From contig NZ_JACATN010000002.1 in assembly GCF_018603515.1 (NCBI RefSeq), positions 558,001 to 622,000 on the forward strand: a DNA stretch of 64,000 nucleotides. Reading direction: 5' to 3'. Position numbers and translations under genes: made by a program. The notes beneath the pieces were generated by a model. The model saw only the letters and a program-made list of their open reading frames with translations, was not told the origin of the DNA and made no database searches. The DNA is from Zobellia barbeyronii. GTDB lineage: Bacteria; Bacteroidota; Bacteroidia; Flavobacteriales; Flavobacteriaceae. Below, piece by piece: positions 28,485-37,012 of this stretch; position 1 is the stretch's first letter, and every line of letters starts with the position of its first letter.

Positions 28485-29082
28485 GAATATTATTTTTGAT
28501 TTTGGCGATGTATTCATCAATTTAGATAAAGGCATCATATTTCGTGAAATGGAAAAATTTGGTGGCTCTATAGACCTAACCCCAGAAATGATAGCGTTGA
28601 ATGGTATTTATGAAGTGGGAGGAATCTCCTCAGAAGAGTTCATAGCACAACTTCAATCTCAGTATCCCAAAGCTAGTGCGATAGAAATTGAAAATATATG
28701 GAACTCTATGTTACTAGATTTTCCCGAAGAACGACTAGAGTTCATTGAAAACCTAGCCAAAGAAGGTGAGTATAGACTCTTTCTACTCAGCAACACCAAC
28801 GATTTACATATTACCCATGTAGCGCAAAAAATGGGTTCTGATAGATACGAACGATTCCAAAAACCGTTTGAAAAATTTTATCTCTCTCACGAAATCAACC
28901 TTAGAAAACCCAATGCAGAAATTTATCAATTTGTTCTGGATGAAAATGGACTAAAGGCCGAAGAAACTTTTTTTATAGACGATACCAAAGAAAATACAGA
29001 TGCTGCCGAAAAGCTAGGTATTACCTGCTGGAACATTCAGGTAGGTAAAGAAGATATCGTTCAATTAAAATCAAAACTATAA
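28477..29082 (+). CDS. HAD family phosphatase
   Basis: A 201-residue haloacid dehalogenase-like hydrolase. Motif I is FDFGDVFINLD with both aspartates. A helical cap follows, then motif II LLSNTND, the lysine in LRKPNAEIY and motif IV FFIDDTKEN. Its position, overlapping the ribD end, suggests it could be the phosphatase that removes the phosphate from the RibD product in riboflavin synthesis, a reaction done by several HAD proteins. That role is a guess from context. Confidence 0.87.
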   Translation: MIKNIIFDFGDVFINLDKGIIFREMEKFGGSIDLTPEMIALNGIYEVGGISSEEFIAQLQSQYPKASAIEIENIWNSMLLDFPEERLEFIENLAKEGEYRLFLLSNTNDLHITHVAQKMGSDRYERFQKPFEKFYLSHEINLRKPNAEIYQFVLDENGLKAEETFFIDDTKENTDAAEKLGITCWNIQVGKEDIVQLKSKL

Positions 29083-29083
29083 G

Positions 29084-29947
29084 ATGGCATCACTTGCCTT
29101 GAGCATATTAGCTTCTAGCCTCATCTTTATTATTTTTAAACTATACACCCGGTTTAAGGTCAATACGCTTTTTGCCATTGTTACCAACTACTTTGTGGCT
29201 TCTAGTGTAGGCCTTATGCGATATAAAGGAGAAACCAGTTTTTTTGATGTACCAGAAAAACCTTGGTTCTTTGGTACATTTATTCTAGGCATACTTTTTA
29301 TAGTTGTTTTTAATCTCATGGCCATGGCCTCCCAAAAAGTAGGCGTTGCAGTAACTTCAGTAGCAACAAAAATGTCTTTTGTGATTCCAGTTGTTTTTGG
29401 CATACTACTTTACAATGAAGAACTAAGCTCTATAAAAGTAATTGGCATTTTATTGGCCCTAGCTGCGGTCTACTTTGCGGCCTTAAAAGAATCTACGATA
29501 AAATTTAAAAAGTCAGCGCTTATTTTACCCGCATTAGTATTCTTAGGCTCTGGCATTATTGACGCCAGTTTAAAATACATACAAGAAATACATATTAAAG
29601 AAGAAGATTACCCATTATTTTCTGCCACAGTATTTGCCTCGGCTGCATTTATAGGACTTTTAATCACGGTTTTTAAAGCGGCTGAATTTAAAGCCAAATA
29701 CAATATAAACACCTTAATAGGTGGTATTGCATTGGGCGTGGTAAATTATTTTTCCATTTACTTCCTTCTTAAAGCCTTACAAAATGAAACATTGAACAGT
29801 TCTTCTGTTTTTACAATAAATAATGTGGCTATAGTAATGTTCACTACGCTTTTAGGTATCATTTTGTTTGAAGAAAAAATTAGTCCCAAAAATTGGGGCG
29901 GCATTGCATTGGCCGTAACAAGTATAATTTTAGTTGCTTTTGGCTGA
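29084..29947 (+). CDS. EamA/DMT family transporter
   Basis: A 287-residue integral membrane protein with about ten hydrophobic segments in two repeats, as in drug/metabolite transporters. The second half repeats the pattern around NETLNSSSVFTINNVAIVM and ends in ISPKNWGGIALAVTSIILV, typical of EamA domain ends. Substrate unknown; family members export metabolites or amino acids. It lies 1 bp after the HAD gene and its TGA overlaps the next ATG (TGATG). Confidence 0.85.
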   Translation: MASLALSILASSLIFIIFKLYTRFKVNTLFAIVTNYFVASSVGLMRYKGETSFFDVPEKPWFFGTFILGILFIVVFNLMAMASQKVGVAVTSVATKMSFVIPVVFGILLYNEELSSIKVIGILLALAAVYFAALKESTIKFKKSALILPALVFLGSGIIDASLKYIQEIHIKEEDYPLFSATVFASAAFIGLLITVFKAAEFKAKYNINTLIGGIALGVVNYFSIYFLLKALQNETLNSSSVFTINNVAIVMFTTLLGIILFEEKISPKNWGGIALAVTSIILVAFG

Positions 29948-30552
29948 TGGATAATAAAACCGACACATATAAAACGGTCGCCAAACCTTCTGAAGAAATA
30001 CTTTTTAAAGAAAAGAAAAGTAAATTCTACGGATACGCATTCCCTGTTGATAATGAAGATGAGGTAAAAATCATCATTGAAGACCTTAAAAAGAAACACT
30101 CTAGCGCCAACCACGTATGTTATGCATGGCAAATGGGTATTGAACAGCTCAGTTATCGCGCAAACGATGACGGAGAACCCAATAATTCTGCCGGAATGCC
30201 CATTTATGGGCAAATACAATCTTTTGAAGTTACCAATACCCTTGTTGCCGTAGCCCGCATCTTTGGAGGAACAAAATTGGGAGTAGGCGGGCTTATTAGC
30301 GCCTATAAAATGGCCGCAAAACTTGCTCTAGAGAACTCAAATATCGTAGAAAAAATAGTCCAAAATCAGTATAAAATACGTTTTGAATACGCTCAGATGG
30401 ACGTGGTAATGCGCGTCATAAAACAGAAAAATCTAGAAATTATTTCGCAAAAAATGGAGATGAATTGTGAGCTAATCATTGCCGTTAGAAAGAGGGATTC
30501 AGAGCAAATAAAGGACATTTTTGTAGGAATTTACGGAGTAGATATCACATAA
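29947..30552 (+). CDS. YigZ/IMPACT family protein
   Basis: A 201-residue two-domain protein. The N-terminal IMPACT domain carries LFKEKKSKFYGYAFPV, SSANHVCYAWQMG, DDGEPNNSAGMPI and ARIFGGTKLGVGGLI. A short C-terminal DUF1949-like ferredoxin fold follows. Bacterial members have no firmly fixed role; eukaryotic IMPACT affects translational control. The ATG at 29947 is coupled to the transporter stop. The longer open frame (18 residues more) would overlap the transporter gene and is rejected. Confidence 0.9.
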   Translation: MDNKTDTYKTVAKPSEEILFKEKKSKFYGYAFPVDNEDEVKIIIEDLKKKHSSANHVCYAWQMGIEQLSYRANDDGEPNNSAGMPIYGQIQSFEVTNTLVAVARIFGGTKLGVGGLISAYKMAAKLALENSNIVEKIVQNQYKIRFEYAQMDVVMRVIKQKNLEIISQKMEMNCELIIAVRKRDSEQIKDIFVGIYGVDIT

Positions 30553-30639
30553 GACCTTTTGCCTGTTGTTTAACAGGCATACCAAGAATAAACTTCTTTC
30601 AAACTCATCATTTTTTTCTCTCAAGCACCAAAATTAAAC

Positions 30640-31050
30640 TTACTTTTTAGCCCTTTTTTCAATTAAATCCAACAGATATTTTGGACATCTAATTGGTCTT
30701 TTATTTTCCATTTTAATAAATGCTAAAACTGTATTTGCTTCAGCAATAATTTCTCGTTTTTCATTGTAGATTACAAAGTCAAATTCGATCTTAACAGAAG
30801 GCGTTTTTTTGAGCGTCGTTTCAACGGTAAGTAGGTCATCATAAAAGGCCGATTTCTTGTAGTTCAAAGACAAAGAAATAACTGGCAACATAATTCCGTT
30901 TTCTTCCAACTCTTTGTAAGAAATACCTGTGTCACGTAACCACTCTACCCTTCCCATCTCTAAGTATTGCGCATAGTTGCCATGATACACCACTCCCATC
31001 TGATCTGTTTCCGAATATCGTACTCTAAAAGAAATATTGTTAAAACTCAT
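30640..31050 (-). CDS. acyl-CoA thioesterase, YbgC/FadM (4-hydroxybenzoyl-CoA type) hotdog family
   Basis: A 136-residue hotdog-fold thioesterase. The family motif is RYSETDQMGVVYHGNYAQYLEMGRVEWL, where D16-type aspartate in ETDQMG and the HGNY histidine are the conserved active-site residues. It hydrolyses acyl-CoA or acyl-ACP. Substrate length is not evident. It stands alone, convergent with the IMPACT gene and divergent from dnaA. In Bacteroidota the gene beside dnaA is often a thioesterase of this type, to my recollection. Confidence 0.88.
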   Translation of the reverse strand: MSFNNISFRVRYSETDQMGVVYHGNYAQYLEMGRVEWLRDTGISYKELEENGIMLPVISLSLNYKKSAFYDDLLTVETTLKKTPSVKIEFDFVIYNEKREIIAEANTVLAFIKMENKRPIRCPKYLLDLIEKRAKK

Positions 31051-31257
31051 AAATTATCATGTAAAAATTATATCTTTAATAGATTTTGTTTATAGCTGGT
31101 CGAACATGCAAAAAAAAAAGGGTAAATTCAATAGAGTTTGATTTTTTTTTTAGTTTTTTTGTTCACATATTTGCCTCCCGAGAAAGTAACGATTATTCCG
31201 TTCACTTTCGACCGATTTACGAAATCACTAACCAACAAAAATAAGATCAACTTTCGC

Positions 31258-32682
31258 ATGGGTGTTACTGCTATTTCCGTATGGAACAATTGTTTGACAT
31301 TTATCAAAGATAACATTCAACCGCAGGCATTCAAAACTTGGTTCGAACCGATCAAGCCGGTAAAGTTATCTGACAATGCACTGAGTATTCAGGTGCCTAG
31401 TAAATTCTTTTACGAGTGGCTTGAAGAGCACTATGTGAAATTGTTAAAAGTTGCGCTTACCAAAGAATTGGGTGAGACTGCAAAATTGGTGTACATCATT
31501 AGAATGGAAAACACCTACGGCAACAAAGAACCATTTACAGAAAAGATTCCTAGTTCCAACAGAGCAACTATGAGTCCACAGGAAATGGATGTGCCGATCA
31601 AGTCAAAAAATCCTGAACTTAAAAATCCTTTCGTAATACCTGGTATTCGAAATATTAAAATTGAATCTCAACTTAATCCCAACTATAATTTCGATAATTT
31701 CTTAGAAGGGGACGCAAACCGTTTGGCTAGATCTGCCGGTATGGCCGTTGCTAACAAACCTGGTGGCACTTCTTTTAATCCATTATTAATTTTTGGCGGT
31801 GTTGGCTTAGGAAAGACTCACTTGGCCCATGCCATTGGAGTAGAGATAAAAGACAAATATCCAGAACGTACTGTTCTTTATATTTCAGCTGAAAAATTTA
31901 CACAGCAATATATAGAGTCTGTTAAGAAAAACACCAGAAACGATTTTATTCACTTCTACCAATTGATAGATGTGCTTATAATTGATGATGTTCAGTTCTT
32001 AAGCGGAAAATCAGGAACACAAGATGTTTTCTTCCATATTTTCAACCATTTGCACCAAAACGGAAAGCAGGTTATATTAACCTCTGATAAAGCTCCGGTA
32101 GACATGCAAGATATTGAGCAACGATTGTTGTCTCGTTTCAAATGGGGGTTATCTGCAGAACTTCAAACGCCTGACTACGAAACACGAATTTCTATCCTTA
32201 AGAACAAATTGTATAGAGATGGTGTTGAAATGCCAGATGATATTATAGATTATGTTGCTAAGCATATTAAAAGTAACATACGTGAGTTAGAAGGCGCCAT
32301 TATTTCTCTAATAGCACAATCTTCTTTCAATAAAAAGGAAGTTACTTTAGAACTGGCTCAGCAAGTAGTTGAGAAGTTCGTAAAAAATACCAAACGAGAA
32401 GTTTCTATAGACTACATTCAAAAAGTGGTTTCAGATTATTTCGAAATGGATGTTGCTACGCTTCAGTCTAAAACTAGAAAACGTCATATTGTACAAGCAA
32501 GGCAGTTAGCTATGTTCTTTGCGAAGAAATTCACCAAAGCATCATTAGCCAGTATTGGGTCTCAAATAGGAAAAAGAGATCACGCCACCGTATTACATGC
32601 GTGTAAGACTGTTGACAACTTAGCAGAAACTGACAAGCAGTTCAGAAAATACATAGAAGACCTTACTAAGAAATTCTCTTAA
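31258..32682 (+). CDS. dnaA: chromosomal replication initiator protein DnaA
   Basis: A 474-residue AAA+ initiator. Domain I starts MGVTAISVWNNCL, domain III has Walker A GGVGLGKT (residues 180-187) and Walker B IIDDVQFL (241-248), and domain IV carries the DNA-binding signature GKRDHATVLHACKTV. The open frame extends 40 codons further upstream (ATG 31138), but the extra residues are hydrophobic and unlike DnaA; the ATG at 31258 matches known flavobacterial starts. No consensus DnaA boxes are visible in the 207-bp upstream gap. Confidence 0.96.
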   Translation: MGVTAISVWNNCLTFIKDNIQPQAFKTWFEPIKPVKLSDNALSIQVPSKFFYEWLEEHYVKLLKVALTKELGETAKLVYIIRMENTYGNKEPFTEKIPSSNRATMSPQEMDVPIKSKNPELKNPFVIPGIRNIKIESQLNPNYNFDNFLEGDANRLARSAGMAVANKPGGTSFNPLLIFGGVGLGKTHLAHAIGVEIKDKYPERTVLYISAEKFTQQYIESVKKNTRNDFIHFYQLIDVLIIDDVQFLSGKSGTQDVFFHIFNHLHQNGKQVILTSDKAPVDMQDIEQRLLSRFKWGLSAELQTPDYETRISILKNKLYRDGVEMPDDIIDYVAKHIKSNIRELEGAIISLIAQSSFNKKEVTLELAQQVVEKFVKNTKREVSIDYIQKVVSDYFEMDVATLQSKTRKRHIVQARQLAMFFAKKFTKASLASIGSQIGKRDHATVLHACKTVDNLAETDKQFRKYIEDLTKKFS

Positions 32683-32688
32683 ACCCTT

Positions 32689-33135
32689 ATGAAAACCAAA
32701 GTCTTAATGGTCTGCCTAGGCAATATTTGCAGGTCTCCATTAGCGGAGGGTATTCTCCAAGACAAGGTTGACCCAGAAAAGGTTTTTGTAGATTCTGCAG
32801 GAACCGGAGGTTACCATATTGGGAAATCACCAGACCCGCGTTCTATCACTGTTGCACATAATCACGGTCTAAATATTGAAAAGCAGCGCTGTCGTCAATT
32901 TCAAAAATCAGATTTTGAAAAATTTGATGTAATTTATGCTATGGACCGCAGCAACCTTAATAACATTCTAAGTCTAGCTAATACACCAGAAGATGCTAAG
33001 AAGGTTAAATTATTGCTTGCAGAAGTAGAATTACCTGTTATTGAAGTGCCTGACCCGTATTGGGACGACAATGGCTTTGAAAAGGTATTTCAACTTATAG
33101 ACACCGCTTGTACGTCTATTGCCAAAAAACTTTAA
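32689..33135 (+). CDS. low-molecular-weight protein-tyrosine phosphatase
   Basis: A 148-residue phosphatase. The P-loop is C-x5-R at C9-R15 (CLGNICRS), very near the N-terminus as in the family. The general-acid aspartate is in VPDPYW near the C-terminus. Bacterial members often act on tyrosine kinases of polysaccharide export or on arginine phosphate; the partner is not in this window. It begins 6 bp after dnaA, so the two are likely co-transcribed, and is followed after 14 bp by the methyltransferase. Confidence 0.92.
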   Translation: MKTKVLMVCLGNICRSPLAEGILQDKVDPEKVFVDSAGTGGYHIGKSPDPRSITVAHNHGLNIEKQRCRQFQKSDFEKFDVIYAMDRSNLNNILSLANTPEDAKKVKLLLAEVELPVIEVPDPYWDDNGFEKVFQLIDTACTSIAKKL

Positions 33136-33149
33136 TAGAACCAAACGTT

Positions 33150-33875
33150 ATGGCCAACAGAATTGAAAACCAAGGAAAATTATATTTAATACCTACCACA
33201 CTTGGCGAAAACGAGCCATTAGAAGTGTTACCTATTTCAATTAAACAAGCCATTGAACAAATTGACCACTACATTGTTGAAAACGAAAAAACGGCAAGAC
33301 GGTTCATTAAAAAAATTAGCCCAAGAAAATCACAACCAAACCTACATTTATCTGTTCTGAACAAGTATACAGAAGCAGCAGAAATACCTACATTTCTACA
33401 ATCGTGTCTTGATGGTTTCAATACCGGTATACTATCTGAAGCTGGTTGCCCTGGAATTGCCGACCCTGGTGCAGATGTCGTTAAAATTGCCCACGATAAA
33501 AATATTCAGGTTGTGCCTTTAGTAGGTCCATCCTCTATTGTTCTAGCCCTTATGGCTAGTGGTATGAACGGACAAAGCTTTGCTTTTAATGGATACTTAC
33601 CCATAGACGGTCCTGAGCGTAAAGGTGCAATTAAAAGATTAGAAAAACTATCTAAAGACTACGGGCAGTCTCAGCTGTTCATTGAAACCCCCTATAGAAA
33701 CGACAAGCTTTTTGCAGAGTTACTCAAAACACTAAATCCTGGTACAAGAGTCTGTATAGCCTGTGACGTAACACTTCCCACAGAATATATACTTACCAAA
33801 ACTATTGCCGACTGGAAACGGACTAAATTAGAATCTCTTCATAAGCGACCTGCAATTTTTATTATTCAGGGGTAA
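33150..33875 (+). CDS. SAM-dependent methyltransferase, tetrapyrrole methylase fold (RsmI-like)
   Basis: A 241-residue protein from the ATG at 33150 (an earlier TTG in the frame overlaps the previous gene). GKLYLIPTTLGE at the start, SEAGCPGIADPG and VVPLVGPSSIVLALMASG are typical of the tetrapyrrole methylase fold shared by RsmI, which modifies the 2'-O of C1402 in 16S rRNA. It is shorter than E. coli RsmI (286 residues), lacking its C-terminal extension. This shorter branch is common in Bacteroidota and its target should be considered unproven. Confidence 0.85.
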   Translation: MANRIENQGKLYLIPTTLGENEPLEVLPISIKQAIEQIDHYIVENEKTARRFIKKISPRKSQPNLHLSVLNKYTEAAEIPTFLQSCLDGFNTGILSEAGCPGIADPGADVVKIAHDKNIQVVPLVGPSSIVLALMASGMNGQSFAFNGYLPIDGPERKGAIKRLEKLSKDYGQSQLFIETPYRNDKLFAELLKTLNPGTRVCIACDVTLPTEYILTKTIADWKRTKLESLHKRPAIFIIQG

Positions 33876-34009
33876 TTCTTGTTTTTTTTTGTCTTTTTCT
33901 TTGCCAAGTAATATTGCTTGGTGTACTTCTCTTTGTTTTTTCCCTTTACTTCCTTATTTTCAATAAAGGTTTAAGAAATCATATATTCAATTAAAATTCA
34001 ATTTTATAA

Positions 34010-34396
34010 ATGCATACTTTTTCATTCGACCATATTGCTCTTTCTGTAAAGGATATTAACGAATCTCTTGAATTCTATCAAAAAGTACTTCAACTTAAAG
34101 AAATCAAGAATACAGCTTCTAACTCCAAAACAAGATGGCTGTCTATTGCTGAAGGGAAACAACTTCATCTTATTCCACGTCCAGATTTTCAAATAAAAGT
34201 AAATAAAGCTGTTCATTTTGCTTTAACAACATCTGACTTACCCTCATTTGTAGCCTATCTAAAGAAAATTAATATTGCATACTCTGATTGGCTCGATAGT
34301 CCGAATAAAGATTATATTCGGCAAGACGGAATTAAACAGGTTTATTTTCAAGACCCAAATGGATATTGGATTGAAATAAATGATGATTGCCGATAA
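34010..34396 (+). CDS. VOC (glyoxalase/bleomycin resistance) family protein
   Basis: A 128-residue two-repeat vicinal-oxygen-chelate protein. The first repeat starts FDHIALSVKDINESLEFYQKVL and the second YFQDPNGYWIEIND. Metal-ligand candidates are the histidine in DHIAL, H57-type in KQLHLIP, the histidine in KAVHFALT and the glutamate in YWIEI. These would allow a glyoxalase-like metal site, but the exact activity is not determined. It has its own 134-bp upstream gap and is followed by 272 bp without a gene. Confidence 0.83.
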   Translation: MHTFSFDHIALSVKDINESLEFYQKVLQLKEIKNTASNSKTRWLSIAEGKQLHLIPRPDFQIKVNKAVHFALTTSDLPSFVAYLKKINIAYSDWLDSPNKDYIRQDGIKQVYFQDPNGYWIEINDDCR

Positions 34397-34591
34397 GGCT
34401 TACAGACTATAGAAAAATAAATACAAACAATGGTAACCATTGTGTAATGCATTAATTCCAGACTATACATGCTGATATAAGTCGAAGAAAAGAATTTTTA
34501 AATACATAATTCAATCCAACCTTGCAAAAATAATAAGCCAACATAGTGATTTCTACTAACTATAGAAACCCTTTTAAAAATCGCTAAGACC

Positions 34592-34627
34592 CATAAAAAA
34601 CAAACCCCAATATTTCTATTAGGGCTT
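34592..34627 (-). terminator. rho-independent terminator of the 34669 gene
   Basis: On the minus strand AAGCCCTAATA pairs with TATTGGGGTTT (two G-T wobbles) around a GAAA loop (34602-34627) and is followed by GTTTTTTAT. It lies just downstream of the lysozyme-like gene. Confidence 0.7.
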
Positions 34628-34668
34628 GTCCACTTTCATATGTAAATTAAATCTTTAACAGGAGATAC

Positions 34669-35298
34669 TTATACTTTAGGGTTTCGTTTTGGCGAAACGT
34701 ACGAGATATCATATCCTGAAAACTTCTTCATGTATTTTGCAATGTTGGTTCCGTAGCTGTCCGATACATCGAACGCACCCCATGAACGTAAGTACTTTTT
34801 AACATTTCCGGCACCGGCCAAGTGGGCTGCGGCCATCATTCCAGATTCTGTAATTTCGACTCCACCTATTCGTTTTCCAACGAAACGGGCAATATCTCTT
34901 CTCAGAATCCACTTGTTACGAGCTATATTAGTATTAAAAGCTCTTTCCTGTAAAACAGGGTCATTTAAAAAACGTGTTGCGTTATAAACACCCATTAGCT
35001 GTAAGGTACCGATACCAAATTGGTATTTTCCCAAATACCCAAGCGTATTTGTCGTAAAATAGTTACCCTGCGATTCTTTAAACGCTAGAGCTTCTTTAAA
35101 ACCGATATACGAACTCCCTATAAAAGGAGGAGTCAATAACATCGTAGCATGTACAGTTTTGTTTTTGGGAAACAAAACCTCAGTAGGTTGTTTTACTTTA
35201 AGAGTTTCTGGTACTTTCACCTCTTTGGATTCAAAACCAAAACTCAATAAAATAAAGGTAATGATCAGGGGGCTTGATAAACTTAGCCACTTTCTCAT
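34669..35298 (-). CDS. secreted lytic transglycosylase-like (lysozyme-fold) protein
   Basis: A 209-residue exported protein with signal sequence (LSSPLIITFILLSFGFESK). The C-terminal half resembles the transglycosylase/lysozyme fold: FKEALAFKESQGNYF holds the candidate catalytic glutamate, GYLGKYQFGIGTLQLMG the GLMQ-like region, and AAHLAGAGNVKKYL the end of the fold. It probably cuts peptidoglycan, though it is an atypical, short member with no LysM domain. mltG is next on the same strand, 147 bp away. Confidence 0.75.
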   Translation of the reverse strand: MRKWLSLSSPLIITFILLSFGFESKEVKVPETLKVKQPTEVLFPKNKTVHATMLLTPPFIGSSYIGFKEALAFKESQGNYFTTNTLGYLGKYQFGIGTLQLMGVYNATRFLNDPVLQERAFNTNIARNKWILRRDIARFVGKRIGGVEITESGMMAAAHLAGAGNVKKYLRSWGAFDVSDSYGTNIAKYMKKFSGYDISYVSPKRNPKV

Positions 35299-35444
35299 AT
35301 GTTATATTTACCTAAGACTTACGAAAATTTAGCCTGCTTAGATTACGAGGGGCAAAGATAAGCTCGTTTTCTTGTTGCAATTTACAAGGCTTTGTTAAAA
35401 ATGCCCCATTTTAGTTAACAGGTAATAAACAGCGGACAAAATCC

Positions 35445-36488
35445 CTATCTATTGATTTTTTGGGCATTTATCCACCGGACATACTGCGCCTTATTGCGGT
35501 TATGCTGGGCCAAAGTCTTAGCGAACTTATGGTAACCGAAGTTCTCTACGTTAGCAACAAAAAAGATGTAATCATGCTTCTCTGGATTAAGAACTGCATC
35601 AATAGCAGTAATATCCGGCATAGCTATAGGACCAGGAGGAAGACCTGCATACTTATAGGTATTATAAGGAGAATCTAACTCCAAATCTTTATAAAGAACT
35701 CTCTTGATTATGATATTAAAATCACCTTTGTGTTTTTTTAAGGCATAAATAACCGTTGGATCCGCCTGTAGCAAGATGCCTTTTCTTAAGCGATTAAGAT
35801 ACACTCCTGCAACTCTTGGCCTTTCATCAACTTTTGCCGTTTCTTTATGTACAACGGAAGCCAAAGTGATTACTTCTGCAGGGGTAAGATTCAATGCTTT
35901 TGCTTTAGCCAAACGCGCATCGGTCCAAAAACGCTTGTATTCCTTTAACATACGCTCCCTAAACTCCTTTCCTGAAGTATTCCAGAAAAACTCATAGCTA
36001 TTAGGTATATACATAGCCAATTCTGTATTCTCATTAAAGCCGTTCGCTTTTAAGAAATCATCATCAGTAAAAGCTTGTAGTAATGTTAAACTATCCGGTT
36101 CTATTTGCATAGCTATCCTTCCTGCAAGGTCTGCAATGGTCTCTTGATTATTAAAAGCAACCTTAACTGGTATGTTTTGACTACGCAGCGAATTTATAAT
36201 GTCGTTATTATTGGCACCCTTTTTAATAACATACTTACCGCCTCTAACATTTGATGCATATCCTTTACGTTGTGCAACTTTCTCAAAAGAAGCCATATCT
36301 TTTATAAGAGGAGTTACCAATTCACGCACTTCATTAAAATCGGCATCAGAAGGTACATATATGTAAGCTTCTTTATTTTCGAAACTAGTGTTGGGCGAAA
36401 AAATGGCGTTATATACCGTGTAGGCAAAAATTCCACCACCAATAAGACCAGCAATTACTATAATTAGTAGAATACGTTTTATATACAT
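35445..36488 (-). CDS. mltG: endolytic murein transglycosylase MltG
   Basis: A 347-residue inner-membrane enzyme with one N-terminal transmembrane segment (about 5-27), then a LysM-like subdomain and the YceG catalytic domain. The catalytic glutamate is E216 in SVVHKETAK. LNRLRKGILLQADPTVIYAL and YAGLPPGPIAMP match the family. MltG cleaves nascent glycan strands and so sets their length. The ATG overlaps the stop of the upstream acetyltransferase by one base. Confidence 0.94.
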   Translation of the reverse strand: MYIKRILLIIVIAGLIGGGIFAYTVYNAIFSPNTSFENKEAYIYVPSDADFNEVRELVTPLIKDMASFEKVAQRKGYASNVRGGKYVIKKGANNNDIINSLRSQNIPVKVAFNNQETIADLAGRIAMQIEPDSLTLLQAFTDDDFLKANGFNENTELAMYIPNSYEFFWNTSGKEFRERMLKEYKRFWTDARLAKAKALNLTPAEVITLASVVHKETAKVDERPRVAGVYLNRLRKGILLQADPTVIYALKKHKGDFNIIIKRVLYKDLELDSPYNTYKYAGLPPGPIAMPDITAIDAVLNPEKHDYIFFVANVENFGYHKFAKTLAQHNRNKAQYVRWINAQKINR

Positions 36489-37012
36489 TAGGCATTTATT
36501 TTTTGAAACAAAATCTCATTATTATATTTTCCATCGGAAAAAATCCAATCCTTTTTTAAACCTACTTCCTCAAAACCCATCTTTTTAAACAAATGTAAAC
36601 TTGGGTTATTACTCTCCATGACATTGGCATAGAGCTGATGAAGATTTAAAACCTTAAAAGCATAATCAGTTACTAATTGTATAGCCTCCGCTCCTACTCC
36701 TTGGTTTCTATTCTCTTTATTAGATATAACTATCCCTATTCCCGCCCTAAAATTTTTAGGGTCAAAATCAAATAAATCTATAAGTCCTACTGGTGAATTT
36801 TCCTTATTACAAATGCAGAGACGCAATTGCTTAACATCATAAATATCGCGGTGGGCATTATCTAGGTATAACTCTAATACATGTTTTGAATACGGAGCAG
36901 TAGTTCCGCTAATTTCCCAAATCTCGGTATTGTTTTCTAACTCATAGAGAAAATCCAAATCACTTGGTTCCAATCCTCTTAGAGATATGTGTTCTCCTTT
37001 CAAACTTAGCAT
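36488..37012 (-). CDS. GNAT family N-acetyltransferase (RimJ/RimL-like)
   Basis: A 174-residue acetyltransferase with the RimJ/RimL look: it opens MLSLKGEHISLRGLEPSDLDFLYELENN, the acetyl-CoA loop is RNQGVGAEAI, and LHQLYANVMESNNPSLHLFKKMGFEEVG follows. Targets could be protein N-termini or small amines. It sits between dapF and mltG, overlapping dapF by 7 bp and mltG by 1 bp, so all three form one operon. Confidence 0.87.
   Translation of the reverse strand: MLSLKGEHISLRGLEPSDLDFLYELENNTEIWEISGTTAPYSKHVLELYLDNAHRDIYDVKQLRLCICNKENSPVGLIDLFDFDPKNFRAGIGIVISNKENRNQGVGAEAIQLVTDYAFKVLNLHQLYANVMESNNPSLHLFKKMGFEEVGLKKDWIFSDGKYNNEILFQKINA

Noticed and set aside
30561-30578. GCCTGTT-GTTT-AACAGGC hairpin between the IMPACT and thioesterase genes
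   Set aside because: A clean 7-bp stem in a convergent gap, but with no T-run on either strand. It may be a weak terminator; I did not list it.
31138-31257. 40-codon N-terminal extension of dnaA
   Set aside because: The residues are hydrophobic and T-tract derived; DnaA homologues start at MGVTA-type sequence, matching ATG 31258.
33904-33921. CCAAG...CTTGG hairpin after the methyltransferase gene
   Set aside because: Only 5 bp of stem and no direct T-run, although the region is T-rich.
35460-35475. TTATCCACC resembling a DnaA box
   Set aside because: It lies inside the mltG coding sequence as a single isolated copy, so it is most likely chance.
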